Source: Saprospiraceae bacterium
GTDB lineage: Bacteria > Bacteroidota > Bacteroidia > Chitinophagales > Saprospiraceae
Reading direction: 5' to 3'
Assembly: GCA_016710115.1 (NCBI GenBank)
Contig: JADJLN010000007.1
Coordinates: forward strand, 62,001 to 126,000
Length of the DNA stretch: 64,000 nucleotides
The notes beneath the pieces are model-generated. The model was not told the origin of the DNA. It was given only the letters and a program-made list of their open reading frames with translations, and made no database searches. Both the position numbers and the translations under genes were made by a program. Below are positions 40,603-49,217 of the stretch, in pieces. Position 1 is the first letter of the stretch. Each line of letters begins with the position of its first letter.

Positions 40603-41160
40603 ATGAAACCTGTCCTGAAATATTTCCTGATGATTGGTCTGCTGGCATTCGTGTCCGATGCAAAGGCTCAGGCTGAGATCCATTGGGTAGAATTTTCCGA
40701 TGCTGTGAGACAGGCCAGACTGGAGAACAAAAAGATCATGGTTGACATCTACACTCAATGGTGTGGATGGTGCCGGGTGATGGATCAAAAGACATTTCAC
40801 CATGAAGATGTCGCCAACTATGTGAATGATCGGTACGTTGCAGTGAAATTTGATGCCGAGTTTACAGGAGACATTGAATTCAATGGACGCACCTATTCGT
40901 ATGTCCGAAAAGGGAAAAAAGGCTATCATGAACTTGCTGCCGAGCTGATGCGCGGGCGGTTGAGTTACCCGACCATCGTTTTCCTGGACGAAGAATTGAA
41001 TGTCATCCAACCGATTCCAGGCTATCAGAATCCGGTTGACTTTCAGATGATCCTCATGTATTTTGCTGACAATTACTTCCGCCGGATTCCATGGGACAAG
41101 TTTACGTTTCAGTATCGCAACCAACGAATCGGTCAACCTGTCAATGGTAACAACCGATAG
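40603..41160 (+). CDS. Exported thioredoxin-fold protein with CGWC motif
   Basis: A 185-residue protein with signal peptide (FLMIGLLAFVSDAKAQ), so it acts in the periplasm. The thioredoxin-like domain has the redox motif WCGWC (about residue 55) after IMVDIYTQ, and the cis-Pro loop SYPTIVFLDE. The family resembles the DUF255/thioredoxin_7 group of thiol:disulfide proteins. A specific partner cannot be named. It stands alone between ribD and the DUF853 gene, which converges on it. Confidence 0.83.
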   Translation: MKPVLKYFLMIGLLAFVSDAKAQAEIHWVEFSDAVRQARLENKKIMVDIYTQWCGWCRVMDQKTFHHEDVANYVNDRYVAVKFDAEFTGDIEFNGRTYSYVRKGKKGYHELAAELMRGRLSYPTIVFLDEELNVIQPIPGYQNPVDFQMILMYFADNYFRRIPWDKFTFQYRNQRIGQPVNGNNR

Positions 41161-41207
41161 ATCAGCGACTTGACCATATCCGGTTAACTGAATACTTATC
41201 CCCCTTT

Positions 41208-42746
41208 TCAGGACCTTCTTCGTGATCCACCCAGTCCAAGTACACCCAGAATACTTCTAGTGACCTCTCTGGCAACCGTGCGCCCGATCTGCCGCGTTGT
41301 TGTATGATTGAAGAATTCATCCAGGAATCCTTTCTCCTTTCGACCGCTTCGGCGTGCTGACTCTGCAACAACTTCCCTGTGCTCATCTGATTGTGCAGTA
41401 TCCAGTTTGTCCTGGAGGATCTCCTGGGCGCTATCGCGGTTAATGTCCCGGTTATACTTCGGGATCAGCAACGAACGCGAGTTGATTTCTTCTATTTCCA
41501 TTGGAGACAAGATATCCATCCTGGATTGAGGTGCTCGAATCAACGTATGTACCAAAGGAGTTGGTGCCCCCTTTTCATCCAAGGCGGAGATCAACGCCTC
41601 CCCGATTCCCATTTCAGTCAGCAATTGCTCGGTTTGATAATGGGACGTAATAGGATAATTCTCTGCTGCCAGTTTGATAGCACGACGGTCCCTGGCTGTA
41701 AAGGCGCATGCGTGCTGCACCTTGAGACCCAATTGACTGAGTACTGCATCCGGTATATCTGTGGGATTCTGGGTCACAAAAAATATTCCCACCCCTTTTG
41801 ATCGGATCAGTTTGATCAATGTCTCGATCTGATCATTCAATGCCTTGCTGGCTTCATCAAAGATGAGGTGTGCTTCGTCGATAAACAGGATCAGTTTGGG
41901 AATTGCGGAATCGCCTTCTTCCGGAAAGGTAGAATAGATCTCGGCCAACAGTTGCAACATAAAGGTGCTGAACAGTTTGGGGCGATCCTGAATATCTGTC
42001 AGTCGCACTATGGAAATCATGCCTTTCCCCTCCCTGTTCGAACGGAGTAGATCAGCGACTTCAAAGGATGGTTCTCCAAAAAAACTGTCCGCTTTTTGTT
42101 GTTCCAGTTCGACAATCTTGCGAATCATGGCTCCAACTGAAGCCGTTGAAACCAATCCATAGGTTTTCTGAAGATCCTCCTTGCCATCATGACTTAAAAA
42201 GAGCATGACTTGCTTGACATCGTCCAGATCGAGCAACGGCAGTTGATGATCTTCACAATACTTGAAGATGACGGCCATGATCCCGGCCTGTGTATCATTC
42301 AGGTCCATCATCCTGGAAAAGAGAACCGGCCCGAATTCGGATACTGTTGCACGTAATCTGACCCCTTTTTCCCAGGATAAAGACAGGAATTCTAACGGAC
42401 TTGATGCAGGCTGAAACGGCAAACCGATTCGTGTTTGTCGTTCGTCGATTTTCGGATGACCTTCACCTGCAACTCCGATCCCGCTCAAGTCACCTTTGAT
42501 ATCCATAAGCAAAACCGGAACAGAGTGTGCAGATAACTGCTCAGCAAGAACCTGGAGCGTCTTTGTCTTTCCGGTGCCTGTAGCTCCACTGATCAAACCA
42601 TGACGATTCATTGTCTTCAGTGGAATACGAATCATGGTACCCGGCAATGATTTCCCATCTAGAATAGCACCGCCAATGACGATCGATTCCCCCAGAAAGG
42701 AATACCCCTGACTCATTTCACCAATAAACGATTCCTGATTGGGCAT
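41208..42746 (-). CDS. DUF853 (YjgR/HerA-like) P-loop ATPase
   Basis: A 512-residue ATPase of the HerA/FtsK superfamily. Walker A GATGTGKTKTLQ (about residues 55-66), Walker B LILFIDEAHLIFDE (about 285-298), and a conserved FFVTQNPTDIPDAVL segment follow. The C-terminal region, about 430-512, is basic and low in complexity (LGLGGSRRRS end). The E. coli relative YjgR is of unknown physiological function. NurA, the usual HerA nuclease partner, is not adjacent. The gene starts 13 bases after a 43-residue membrane peptide gene. Confidence 0.87.
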   Translation of the reverse strand: MPNQESFIGEMSQGYSFLGESIVIGGAILDGKSLPGTMIRIPLKTMNRHGLISGATGTGKTKTLQVLAEQLSAHSVPVLLMDIKGDLSGIGVAGEGHPKIDERQTRIGLPFQPASSPLEFLSLSWEKGVRLRATVSEFGPVLFSRMMDLNDTQAGIMAVIFKYCEDHQLPLLDLDDVKQVMLFLSHDGKEDLQKTYGLVSTASVGAMIRKIVELEQQKADSFFGEPSFEVADLLRSNREGKGMISIVRLTDIQDRPKLFSTFMLQLLAEIYSTFPEEGDSAIPKLILFIDEAHLIFDEASKALNDQIETLIKLIRSKGVGIFFVTQNPTDIPDAVLSQLGLKVQHACAFTARDRRAIKLAAENYPITSHYQTEQLLTEMGIGEALISALDEKGAPTPLVHTLIRAPQSRMDILSPMEIEEINSRSLLIPKYNRDINRDSAQEILQDKLDTAQSDEHREVVAESARRSGRKEKGFLDEFFNHTTTRQIGRTVAREVTRSILGVLGLGGSRRRS

Positions 42747-42759
42747 GTATTTAACGCAT

Positions 42760-42891
42760 TTAGGGAGTCACGACAGACTTCATCCAGTAATAGATCATAA
42801 AGATCATGGCCACCATGGCGACTATCCAGATGAGCAACCTGAGTTTGCCTGATCCGGAAACCTGGCTGTGGTTGGTACGAAATTTTGCCAT
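42760..42891 (-). CDS. 43-residue single-pass membrane peptide
   Basis: A short polar N-terminus (MAKFRTNHSQVSGSGKLR) is followed by one hydrophobic helix (LLIWIVAMVAMIFMIYYW) and a six-residue tail. An exact -7 element (TATGTTTG) ends five bases before its ATG, and the DUF853 gene starts 13 bases after its stop, both favouring a genuine gene at the head of an operon. I recognise no family. Confidence 0.55.
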   Translation of the reverse strand: MAKFRTNHSQVSGSGKLRLLIWIVAMVAMIFMIYYWMKSVVTP

Positions 42892-43175
42892 GAATACAAA
42901 CATAGCAGATTGCTGCGGAACACGAATGACTTGGTATCTTTGATTTCAGGGCACCACTATCACCCCACTTCATGACAAATCAGATTCTTGTGGGATTTTT
43001 TTTAAAGAAAACCTTCGTCCCACGATGCCGAGGGATGCTTTCTCCATCACTCTGCTGCGGCTTTCCCCCTGTTGGCCGGGTCGAAATGCCTTGCCTGCCT
43101 GCTCACCGAAGCCCTGGCTTATGTGAGTTTCGCCTGGTTTTTTTTAAGCCCGCTCTTTTCCAGAGGTTTTTCGAG
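42892..43175. other. Divergent spacer with two T8 tracts
   Basis: 284 bases between the membrane peptide gene and the barrel gene. The first part holds the minus-strand promoter at 42897-42904. The rest contains two eight-base T runs, each followed by AA (near 43002 and 43141), and a GC-richer middle. An open frame crosses it but its sequence is not protein-like. I recognise nothing else. Confidence 0.4.
42897..42904 (-). promoter_or_regulatory. -7 promoter element for the membrane peptide-DUF853 operon
   Basis: TATGTTTG on the minus strand, an exact TAnnTTTG match, ends five bases before the ATG at 42891. Confidence 0.5.
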
Positions 43176-44000
43176 ATGTTCTTCATGCGATCACTCCTCA
43201 TCCTGCTCTGCTTCGTGGGAGGATCGTCCAATGGTCATTGCCAATTGGGTATTCCACGTGCTGTTGATCCAGCTAGCTTTGGCATGGGGGGGATTTTCCA
43301 GGTTGATGGGTCGCGATATCAGCCATTGGGCAATCCAGCGATATTGGGTGACCTGAAGCAGGCTGAAATAGGAGCCTTTATCATCCAGCCATTCGGGTTG
43401 AGCGATCTCGCCATTACATATGCGCATGGAGCCTTGCGTGCCGGCACAGGAGGATTCGGTGCTGGTATGGGATACTCCGGTGTGAACGGGTATCGTGCAA
43501 TCGCCATGCACGCCGGTTTCGGCCATAAATTATGGAAACGCCTCATGATCGGCATTGGCATGGATGGGGATTACCTGGAGCGCGCTGATTACGGGAATTC
43601 CACCTCGCTGGGATTGACTGGTGGTCTTGTATTTCCTTTTTTCCCAGGATTGAATATGGGAGTGCTTTTGCGATATCCGTTTTCCGTTTCCTTTGCAGGC
43701 AATGACAATCTACCGGTGACCTACCAGGCTACACTCAGTTATAACGTGTCGTCTTCGGTACAGCTGGCAGCCGAGTGGGTGCAAGAGCCCGGTTTTTCAA
43801 GTGATATTCGCATTGGTCTTTCCTATTCGCCTTTACCCCAGTTGCCGATTCGTCTTGGTTACCAATCTCTTGCCAATGCTATCACCGCGGGAATCGGTTA
43901 TATGTGGAACACAAACTGGGTGATTGATATTGCAGCAGGACATCATCCCTATCTCGGTTTTACGCCCACAGCCGGATTTCGGTACAAGTTCTCTTCCTGA
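43176..44000 (+). CDS. Predicted outer-membrane beta-barrel protein
   Basis: A signal peptide (MFFMRSLLILLCFVGG ... NGHCQ) is followed by about 250 residues of Gly-rich alternating strands, such as GTGGFGAGMGYSGVNGYRAI and IGIGMDGDYLERADYG, ending YKFSS. The style, a conserved start with AVDPASFGMGG and NPAILG, resembles FadL/PorV-like barrels in this phylum (a PorV/PorQ relationship is possible but not proven). The start is taken at ATG 43176 (or 43185); longer frames run into non-coding sequence. Its stop overlaps the mqnB start, so they are coupled. Confidence 0.7.
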   Translation: MFFMRSLLILLCFVGGSSNGHCQLGIPRAVDPASFGMGGIFQVDGSRYQPLGNPAILGDLKQAEIGAFIIQPFGLSDLAITYAHGALRAGTGGFGAGMGYSGVNGYRAIAMHAGFGHKLWKRLMIGIGMDGDYLERADYGNSTSLGLTGGLVFPFFPGLNMGVLLRYPFSVSFAGNDNLPVTYQATLSYNVSSSVQLAAEWVQEPGFSSDIRIGLSYSPLPQLPIRLGYQSLANAITAGIGYMWNTNWVIDIAAGHHPYLGFTPTAGFRYKFSS

Positions 44001-44707
44001 TGAGTCATCATATCACGTTGGCAGCTGCAACAGCAATAGAACTGAACCCGTTGCTCTCCTTTCTCGGGCTGTCTGAATCCGGCAACTCATCCTGGATTGA
44101 AAAAAATGGGATCCTGTTCAACAGTCTCGTTACCGGTCCTGGTATTCCGCAAACTTCCTTTCAGCTGGGGCGCTTCCTCGCTTCACACACCCCTGACCTC
44201 CTTGTTCATGTTGGCATTGCCGGCTGTGTGAAGGATCGGTTTGAGATCGGATCCTGTGTCCGTGTGACGGAAGACCGATTTGCTGATCTCGGAGCGGAAT
44301 CTGAATCGGGGAACCTGATCGATATGTTCGATTTGGGATTATGGGAAGAGGCCTCCGGAATTTGGAGCGAACGATGTTTGCGCCCTAACCCGGAAGTATG
44401 GTCAGGGACTTCAATTCCACCTGCCAGAGGAATCACTGTCCATCTGATTCTCGGCACTGCCCGGTCGATCCAGCAGATGACGACCGATTTCACTTGACTA
44501 GAATCAATGGAAGGGGCTGCTGTCTTTCATGCTGCGCTTGAGACAGGAATTCCCGTTGCCTGTTTCCGGGGTATATCCAATGTCATCGAACCCCGTAATC
44601 GCCCGTCGTGGGATATCCAGGAGGCCTTGAACAGTATCTCCGCAACAGTGGGGCCGCTCCTTCTTCAATTAGATGATCGTCCTCTGTTTGACCAGGTTTT
44701 GTCCTAA
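44000..44707 (+). CDS. mqnB: Futalosine hydrolase, with in-frame stop
   Basis: Nucleoside phosphorylase-fold enzyme that releases hypoxanthine from futalosine in the alternative menaquinone route. Features: VTGPGIPQTSFQLGRFL, HVGIAGCVKDRFEIGSCV, and the C-terminal signature ESMEGAAVFHAALE with ISNVIEPRNRPSW. Reading frame 2 is continuous except for a TGA at 44495-44497, just before LESMEGAA, the most conserved block. Either a base substitution or two compensating indels explains it. The neighbouring genes are riddled with indels, so an error is likely, but a true pseudogene cannot be excluded. The start overlaps the previous stop. Confidence 0.85.
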
Positions 44708-44735
44708 TAAAACCTTAATTCTTGTCGTATTCCTT

Positions 44736-44743
44736 TACTTTTG
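44736..44743 (+). promoter_or_regulatory. -7 promoter element for trxA
   Basis: TACTTTTG, an exact TAnnTTTG match, lies 45 bases before the trxA ATG at 44789. Confidence 0.6.
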
Positions 44744-44788
44744 CAACTCTTCATTACCAATTTCTGTTCAGCTACAAAATATCACGAA

Positions 44789-45106
44789 ATGGCATTTGAA
44801 TTCACCGATACAAATTTTCAGGAGAAGGCTCTGGAGAGTGGAGTCTCTGTTGTTGACTTTTGGGCCGAATGGTGCGGTCCTTGCAGGATGATTGGCCCGA
44901 TCATCGAAGAACCTCGCCACTGACTTTTCGGATAAGGTCACTGTTGGCAAGTTGAACGTAGACCACAATCCGGAAGTATCTTGAAATATGGTATCGCAGC
45001 ATTCAAACTATCCTGATCTTCAAGAATGGAGAGCCGGTTGAAAGATTGTTAGAGTGTAACAACCAAGCAAAATCTGACCAGTAAGATAGAAGCTCAATTG
45101 GCCTGA
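44789..45106 (+). CDS. trxA: Thioredoxin, with about four indels
   Basis: Cytoplasmic disulfide reductase. FWAEWCGPCRMIGPII gives the classical active site. The rest is recoverable only by switching frames: LATDFSDKVTVGKLNVDHNP (extra C at 44912-44913), then KYGI (base lost near 44983), then TILIFKNGEPVERLL (base lost near 44996), and SVTTKQNLTSKIEAQLA (shift near 45050) to the stop at 45104-45106. The indels cancel, and the total span of 106 codons is exactly that of thioredoxin. The gene must be intact in the organism or be a very young wreck. A terminator follows 20 bases later. Confidence 0.88.
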
Positions 45107-45126
45107 TCTTTCTGGACAAAAATAGG

Positions 45127-45159
45127 GGCCCGGTCATGTCGTCATGGTCGGGTCTTTTT
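45127..45159 (+). terminator. Rho-independent terminator after trxA
   Basis: GGCCCGGTCATG (45127-45138) pairs with CATGGTCGGGTC (45143-45154) with two G-U wobbles, followed by T5. Confidence 0.85.
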
Positions 45160-45248
45160 GTTTCAACCTGGAGGTATTGGAAAAAGGTCTTGTGCGATTC
45201 CAATCTTTTTCCCTATTCTGCCGTTTCAATAGTCAATTACTGAGCCTT

Positions 45249-46172
45249 ATGTCGATTTTCGAACGAGACCGGATCCAGCAGCACATGAACCGGGGCTCCT
45301 GCTAACTTGAGGTTGTGGAAGGATTATCATCGGCTGCATAAAAGTCCTTTTCATGGCTTTTCTGTTGAATTTGCGGAGCACCGGATCTATAATCCGGGAG
45401 AAAGTACACGAAACATTGACTGGAAAGTATTTGCACGTACTGACAGGCTGTATACTAAACGATTTGAGGAAGAAACAAATCTTCGATGCCAGATCGTTGT
45501 CGATCGTTCATCATCGATGTTCTTTCCATACCAGAAGACACCGGACCCACTCCATCCCGGCAACAAATTTATCTTCTCAGCCCTTGCCAGTTCAGCATTG
45601 ATGTTGCTCTTGCGCAAACAGCGCGATGCATTCGGACTCACCCTGTTTGACAAGTCGATTACTGTTCAGACCCAAGTCAAGTCGAGCACTTCTCACTACA
45701 AACAACTCATCTCCCATCTGGATCAGGCATTTCAGGAGAATCCGATCAACGAAACCAGCGCCGCAGATACCTGCATCATCTCGCTGAAAAGATCCATCGC
45801 CGGTCACTGGTCATTCTCTTCAGTGACATGTTTGAGCGCATGGAAGATGAACATGAGCTGTTCCAGGCCTTGCGTCATCTCAAACACAACAAACACGAAG
45901 TGATCCTCTTTCATACTGTCGATAAGGCGAAGGAAATTGAATTCGACTTTCCAGACAGACCTTATGAATTCATCGATATCGAAACGGGTGGATCAATGGT
46001 TCAATCATCGCAGGTGAAGGAAGAATATACCCGCCAGATGGGTGCCTATATCCAGCAGCTACGAGAGCGATGTCTGCAATATCATATTGATTTCGTCGAA
46101 GCGGATATTCATCGGGGATATCGTCAGATCCTCTTGCCTTACCTTGTGAAGCGAACAAAAATGTACGCATAA
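45249..46172 (+). CDS. DUF58 (von Willebrand A-like) protein, several indels
   Basis: A DUF58 protein of the kind that works beside MoxR-type ATPases. Core phrases: HKSPFHGFSVEFAEHRIYNPG, NIDWKVFARTDRLYTKRFEEETN and the metal-site-like VDRSSSMFFP, then LVILFSDMFERMEDEHE. Breaks: an in-frame TAA at 45303 with LEVVEGLSS beyond it, a shift near 45331-45333, and a shift near 45768-45771 (SAADT then LHHLAEKIHRRS). The N-terminus is too damaged to fix the start; ATG 45249 is the best guess. No MoxR gene is in the window. It is followed four bases later by PPK2. Confidence 0.82.
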
Positions 46173-46175
46173 CAT

Positions 46176-46915
46176 ATGGCTTTCCGCATTCAGGAACTCG
46201 ATGCCAATCCTCCGGCAGATTGCGCCAAAGAAGCAATCAAGGAGGAGACGAAACAACTTGTTCACCAGATCGGCGAACTTCAGCACAAGCTGTACGCGGA
46301 AGCAAAGCGCAGCATTTTGATTGTCCTTCAGGGTGTGGATGCATCCGGCAAAGATGGTACTGCACGAACTGTACTTGGGGAAACAAGTGCTGCCAGAGTT
46401 GATGGTATACAGTTTCAAAACCGACTTCGGAGGAATTCGCCTATGATTTCCTGTGGCGCATCCATCAACGAGCACCATGCAAGGGGTACATCCAGGTTTT
46501 CAACCGGTCACATTATGAAGATGTCCTGATTCAGCGTGTCCATCGCTGGATCGATGAAGATCGTATTGAGAAAAGGTTTGCTGCAATCAATGCATTTGAG
46601 GAGCTGCTCCAGTTTGACAATGGGACGATCATCTTGAAGTGTTTCCTCCATCTGGACAGGGATCGACAACTCGAAAAACTACAGGAACGGTTGGACAATC
46701 CCAGCAAGCAGTGGAAACACAACCCGGCTGACTGGGATGAACATGCCCGCTGGGATCAATACATGACCTGTTATGAGGATATGCTCAATCGAAGTCATAT
46801 TCCATGGAAGGTGATCCCCTCGAACAAGGAATGGTATCGAAACTTTCTGGTCGCCAGACATCTCCATGATGTATTGTGTGAATTGGATCCACAACTTCCC
46901 CTACTTCAGCGGTAA
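46176..46915 (+). CDS. Polyphosphate kinase 2 family protein, two indels
   Basis: PPK2 proteins transfer phosphate between polyphosphate and nucleotides. Walker A VLQGVDASGKDGTAR, then, in another frame, SEEFAYDFLWRIHQRAPCKG, FNRSHYEDVLIQRVH (the lid and Walker B region of the family) and, intact, CFLHLDRDRQLEKLQERLDNP with WYRNFLVARHL near the end. The frame shifts near 46404 and in an A run at 46417-46420. The length of about 246 residues fits a one-domain PPK2. Whether it phosphorylates AMP or ADP cannot be told. The stop overlaps the hslR start (TAATG). Confidence 0.87.
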
Positions 46916-47319
46916 TGATCACATTGGAAAAAGTCAGAGTCGACAAATGGCTTTGGGCAGTCCGTTTTTTCAAGAGCCGGTCCCAGGCCACTGATGCCTG
47001 TCGCGAAGGCAACGTGATAATCGGTAAAATCTCCGTGAAACCCTCGCATTGCGTCGTCGAGGGAGACCGCTTGTCGGTTAAGAAAAATGGAATCTATTAT
47101 GAACTCGAAGTGGTCAAACTGATCGATCGACGCGTTGGCGCGCCTATTGCCCAGACATGTGTCACTGACCACACATCCGAAGATGAGCTGCGCAAATTCG
47201 AGTCCTGGTACATGGCTCGATCAGGAAAGGGCGAATTCCGGGAAAAGGGAATTGGCCGCCCGACCAAACGCGATCGCAGAGAGATCGACAGATTGAAGGA
47301 TGGAGAAGATCAGCGTTGA
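46915..47319 (+). CDS. hslR: S4-domain RNA-binding protein, Hsp15 family
   Basis: A 134-residue protein with an N-terminal S4 domain (VRVDKWLWAVRFFKSRSQA, residues 7-25) and a basic C-terminal tail (GRPTKRDRREIDRL). E. coli Hsp15 rescues stalled 50S subunits carrying peptidyl-tRNA. It is coupled to the PPK2 gene by a TAATG overlap and converges on hbd with a ten-base overlap. Confidence 0.9.
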   Translation: MITLEKVRVDKWLWAVRFFKSRSQATDACREGNVIIGKISVKPSHCVVEGDRLSVKKNGIYYELEVVKLIDRRVGAPIAQTCVTDHTSEDELRKFESWYMARSGKGEFREKGIGRPTKRDRREIDRLKDGEDQR

Positions 47320-48200
47320 AATTTCGGAGCAACACTCTTTTCCCTCGTTGTCGGATCATAGCGATAGAAACCCTCTCCTGATTTGACGCCCAATTTCCCT
47401 GCTGCGACCATATTTGCCAACAACGGGCAGGGCGCGTATTTGGGTCGACCAAATCCTTCGTGAAGGACGTTTAATATGGACAGGCAGACATCCAGACCAA
47501 TAAAGTCTGCCAGTTGCAGAGGACCCATCGGATGCGCCATACCCAGCTTCATGACCTGATCGATCTCGTCTACCCCACCGACCCCTTCAAACACGGCTTC
47601 AATTGCTTCATTGATCATGGGCATCAATATTCTATTGGCGATAAAGCCTGGATAATCATTTACTTCAACAGGAGTTTTGTCCAGACTGGCAGATAAATCC
47701 ATTACCGTTTGACAGACCTCATCTGTTGTCGCATACCCCCGGATTACTTCAACCAGTTTCATAACCGGTACCGGGTTCATGAAGTGCATACCGATGACTT
47801 TTTCAGGCCGTTTGGTAGCCGCGGCAATCCAGGTTATTGAAATGGATGATGTATTCGTAGCCAGAATGGCATGTGCAGGGGCATGCATATCCATTCCCTG
47901 AAAGATCTTTCGTTTCAAATCCGGATTCTCTGTTGCTGCTTCGACAATAAGATCCCGGTCTGCTACTCCGGTTGCCAGATCTGTTTGCAGGTTGATCCTG
48001 GACAAAGTTGCCTCCCTTGACGATTCTTCGAGGATCCCTTTGGCGACCATCCGGTCAAGATTCCGGCCAACTGTTGCCATTGCCTTGTCCAATGCGTCTT
48101 GCGAGATGTCGATCAGATTGACATCAAACCCGTTCATGGCAAATACATGGGCGATCCCATTCCCCATTGTTCCTGCTCCGACAACAGCAATCTTCTTCAT
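47310..48200 (-). CDS. hbd: 3-hydroxybutyryl-CoA dehydrogenase
   Basis: Reversible NAD-linked oxidation of 3-hydroxybutyryl-CoA. Rossmann motif VVGAGTMGNGIAHVFAMNG at the N-terminus, the active-site His in IGMHFMNPVPVMKLVEVI, and the substrate segment VNDYPGFIANRILMPMINEAI. 296 residues, the normal size. ATG 48200 is chosen because a TACCTTTG element lies 19 bases upstream, inside the longer frame that begins at 48380. It could also serve as PaaH in aromatic degradation; no neighbours decide this. Confidence 0.92.
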   Translation of the reverse strand: MKKIAVVGAGTMGNGIAHVFAMNGFDVNLIDISQDALDKAMATVGRNLDRMVAKGILEESSREATLSRINLQTDLATGVADRDLIVEAATENPDLKRKIFQGMDMHAPAHAILATNTSSISITWIAAATKRPEKVIGMHFMNPVPVMKLVEVIRGYATTDEVCQTVMDLSASLDKTPVEVNDYPGFIANRILMPMINEAIEAVFEGVGGVDEIDQVMKLGMAHPMGPLQLADFIGLDVCLSILNVLHEGFGRPKYAPCPLLANMVAAGKLGVKSGEGFYRYDPTTREKSVAPKFQR

Positions 48201-48219
48201 AAGCTCGTATTTTCGGCGA

Positions 48220-48227
48220 CAAAGGTA
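48220..48227 (-). promoter_or_regulatory. Promoter of hbd (-7 and -33)
   Basis: TACCTTTG on the minus strand lies 19 bases before the hbd ATG. A TTG 22 bases further upstream (48250-48252) is suitably placed as the -33 element. Confidence 0.6.
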
Positions 48228-48316
48228 TTGAATATGGAATGGATTCGTCCAACACATTCCCCATCCAGTCTGATTGGCTATTGCCTGATCATGGCAATTG
48301 ATTGGTTCCCAAGTCC

Positions 48317-48324
48317 TACATTTG
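48317..48324 (+). promoter_or_regulatory. -7 promoter element for the sugar kinase-pfkA pair
   Basis: TACATTTG, an exact TAnnTTTG match, lies 24 bases before ATG 48349, with a TTG about 16 bases upstream. It favours ATG 48349 over the longer frame. Confidence 0.55.
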
Positions 48325-48348
48325 CTGACGTCGTTATACCAGCCAGAT

Positions 48349-49206
48349 ATGATCATTGTAGCAGATAGCGGGTCGACCAAGGCCGACTGGATTATTACTT
48401 CCGGAATCGGCCCATCCTACCAGGTCAGCACGATGGGATTGAATCCTTTCTTGCATTCGACTGACATGATCGAGGATGTCCTCCTCAAGGAGCTGGTGCC
48501 TCATGTTGATTCAGGCCAGGTTGTAGAAGTCCATTTTTATGGAGCCGGGTGTTCGGATGAAAAACGCGTCGGGATCATGGCTACTGGTCTGCAACGAATT
48601 TTCCCCCATGCTCATATTCAAGTCGAACATGATCTGTTGGCTGCAGCAAGGGCGACCTGTATGGATCAACCGGGAATCTCCTGTATCCTGGGAACGGGTT
48701 CAAATTCCTGCCTTTATGACGGAAGGCAGATCCAGGATAATGTGACCAGTCTGGGATATCTAGTCGGAGATGAAGGCAGCGGCTCACATTTGGGCAAATA
48801 TCTGATCCGGGGCTACTTCTACAGGGAGATGCCGGCCCATATTGCTGAAGCATTTCGAGATGAAGTCGCTCCAGATAAGACGACAGTCCTGGATCAGATC
48901 TATGGGCCTGCACCAAATGTTTACCTTGCTTCCCTGGCACCATTTGTCCAACGTCACCTTCATGAACCGTATATCTCAGAACTGGCCAAATCGAGCTTCC
49001 GCACATTTATCGATCGCCATGTTACCAAATACAGGGGTTACGAGGAACTTCCAATCCACTTCATCGGGTCGATAGCTCATCATTTTGAACATCTTTTGCT
49101 GGAAGTGTTGGATGATTATCACCTGAAAAGAGGGGTACTTCTTCAAAAGCCCATCCACCATCTTGTGTCGTTTCACCTGGATCGAGCTCATCCCCCATCC
49201 ACATAA
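48349..49206 (+). CDS. BadF/BadG-type ATPase, probable N-acetylglucosamine kinase
   Basis: A 285-residue ASKHA-fold kinase. The phosphate-1 motif reads VADSGSTKADWII at the N-terminus; GISCILGTGSNSCLYDG is the phosphate-2 region, and GDEGSGSHLGKYLIRGYF the adjacent glycine-rich stretch. The group includes GlcNAc kinases of eukaryotes and bacteria, and the benzoyl-CoA reductase activators; absence of cysteines for a 4Fe-4S cluster excludes the latter. It precedes pfkA by 11 bases, so the operon may feed amino-sugar carbon into glycolysis. Confidence 0.82.
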   Translation: MIIVADSGSTKADWIITSGIGPSYQVSTMGLNPFLHSTDMIEDVLLKELVPHVDSGQVVEVHFYGAGCSDEKRVGIMATGLQRIFPHAHIQVEHDLLAAARATCMDQPGISCILGTGSNSCLYDGRQIQDNVTSLGYLVGDEGSGSHLGKYLIRGYFYREMPAHIAEAFRDEVAPDKTTVLDQIYGPAPNVYLASLAPFVQRHLHEPYISELAKSSFRTFIDRHVTKYRGYEELPIHFIGSIAHHFEHLLLEVLDDYHLKRGVLLQKPIHHLVSFHLDRAHPPST

Positions 49207-49217
49207 TCTGTCTTCCC

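Noticed and set aside
42972..43175. Upstream extension of the barrel protein from 42972
   Set aside because: The extension is Pro/Cys-rich and not protein-like, and the signal peptide begins at 43176.
44495..44497. mqnB TGA as a selenocysteine codon
   Set aside because: Despite selD in the window, futalosine hydrolase is not a selenoprotein family, no selA/selB is visible, and the surroundings are full of indels.
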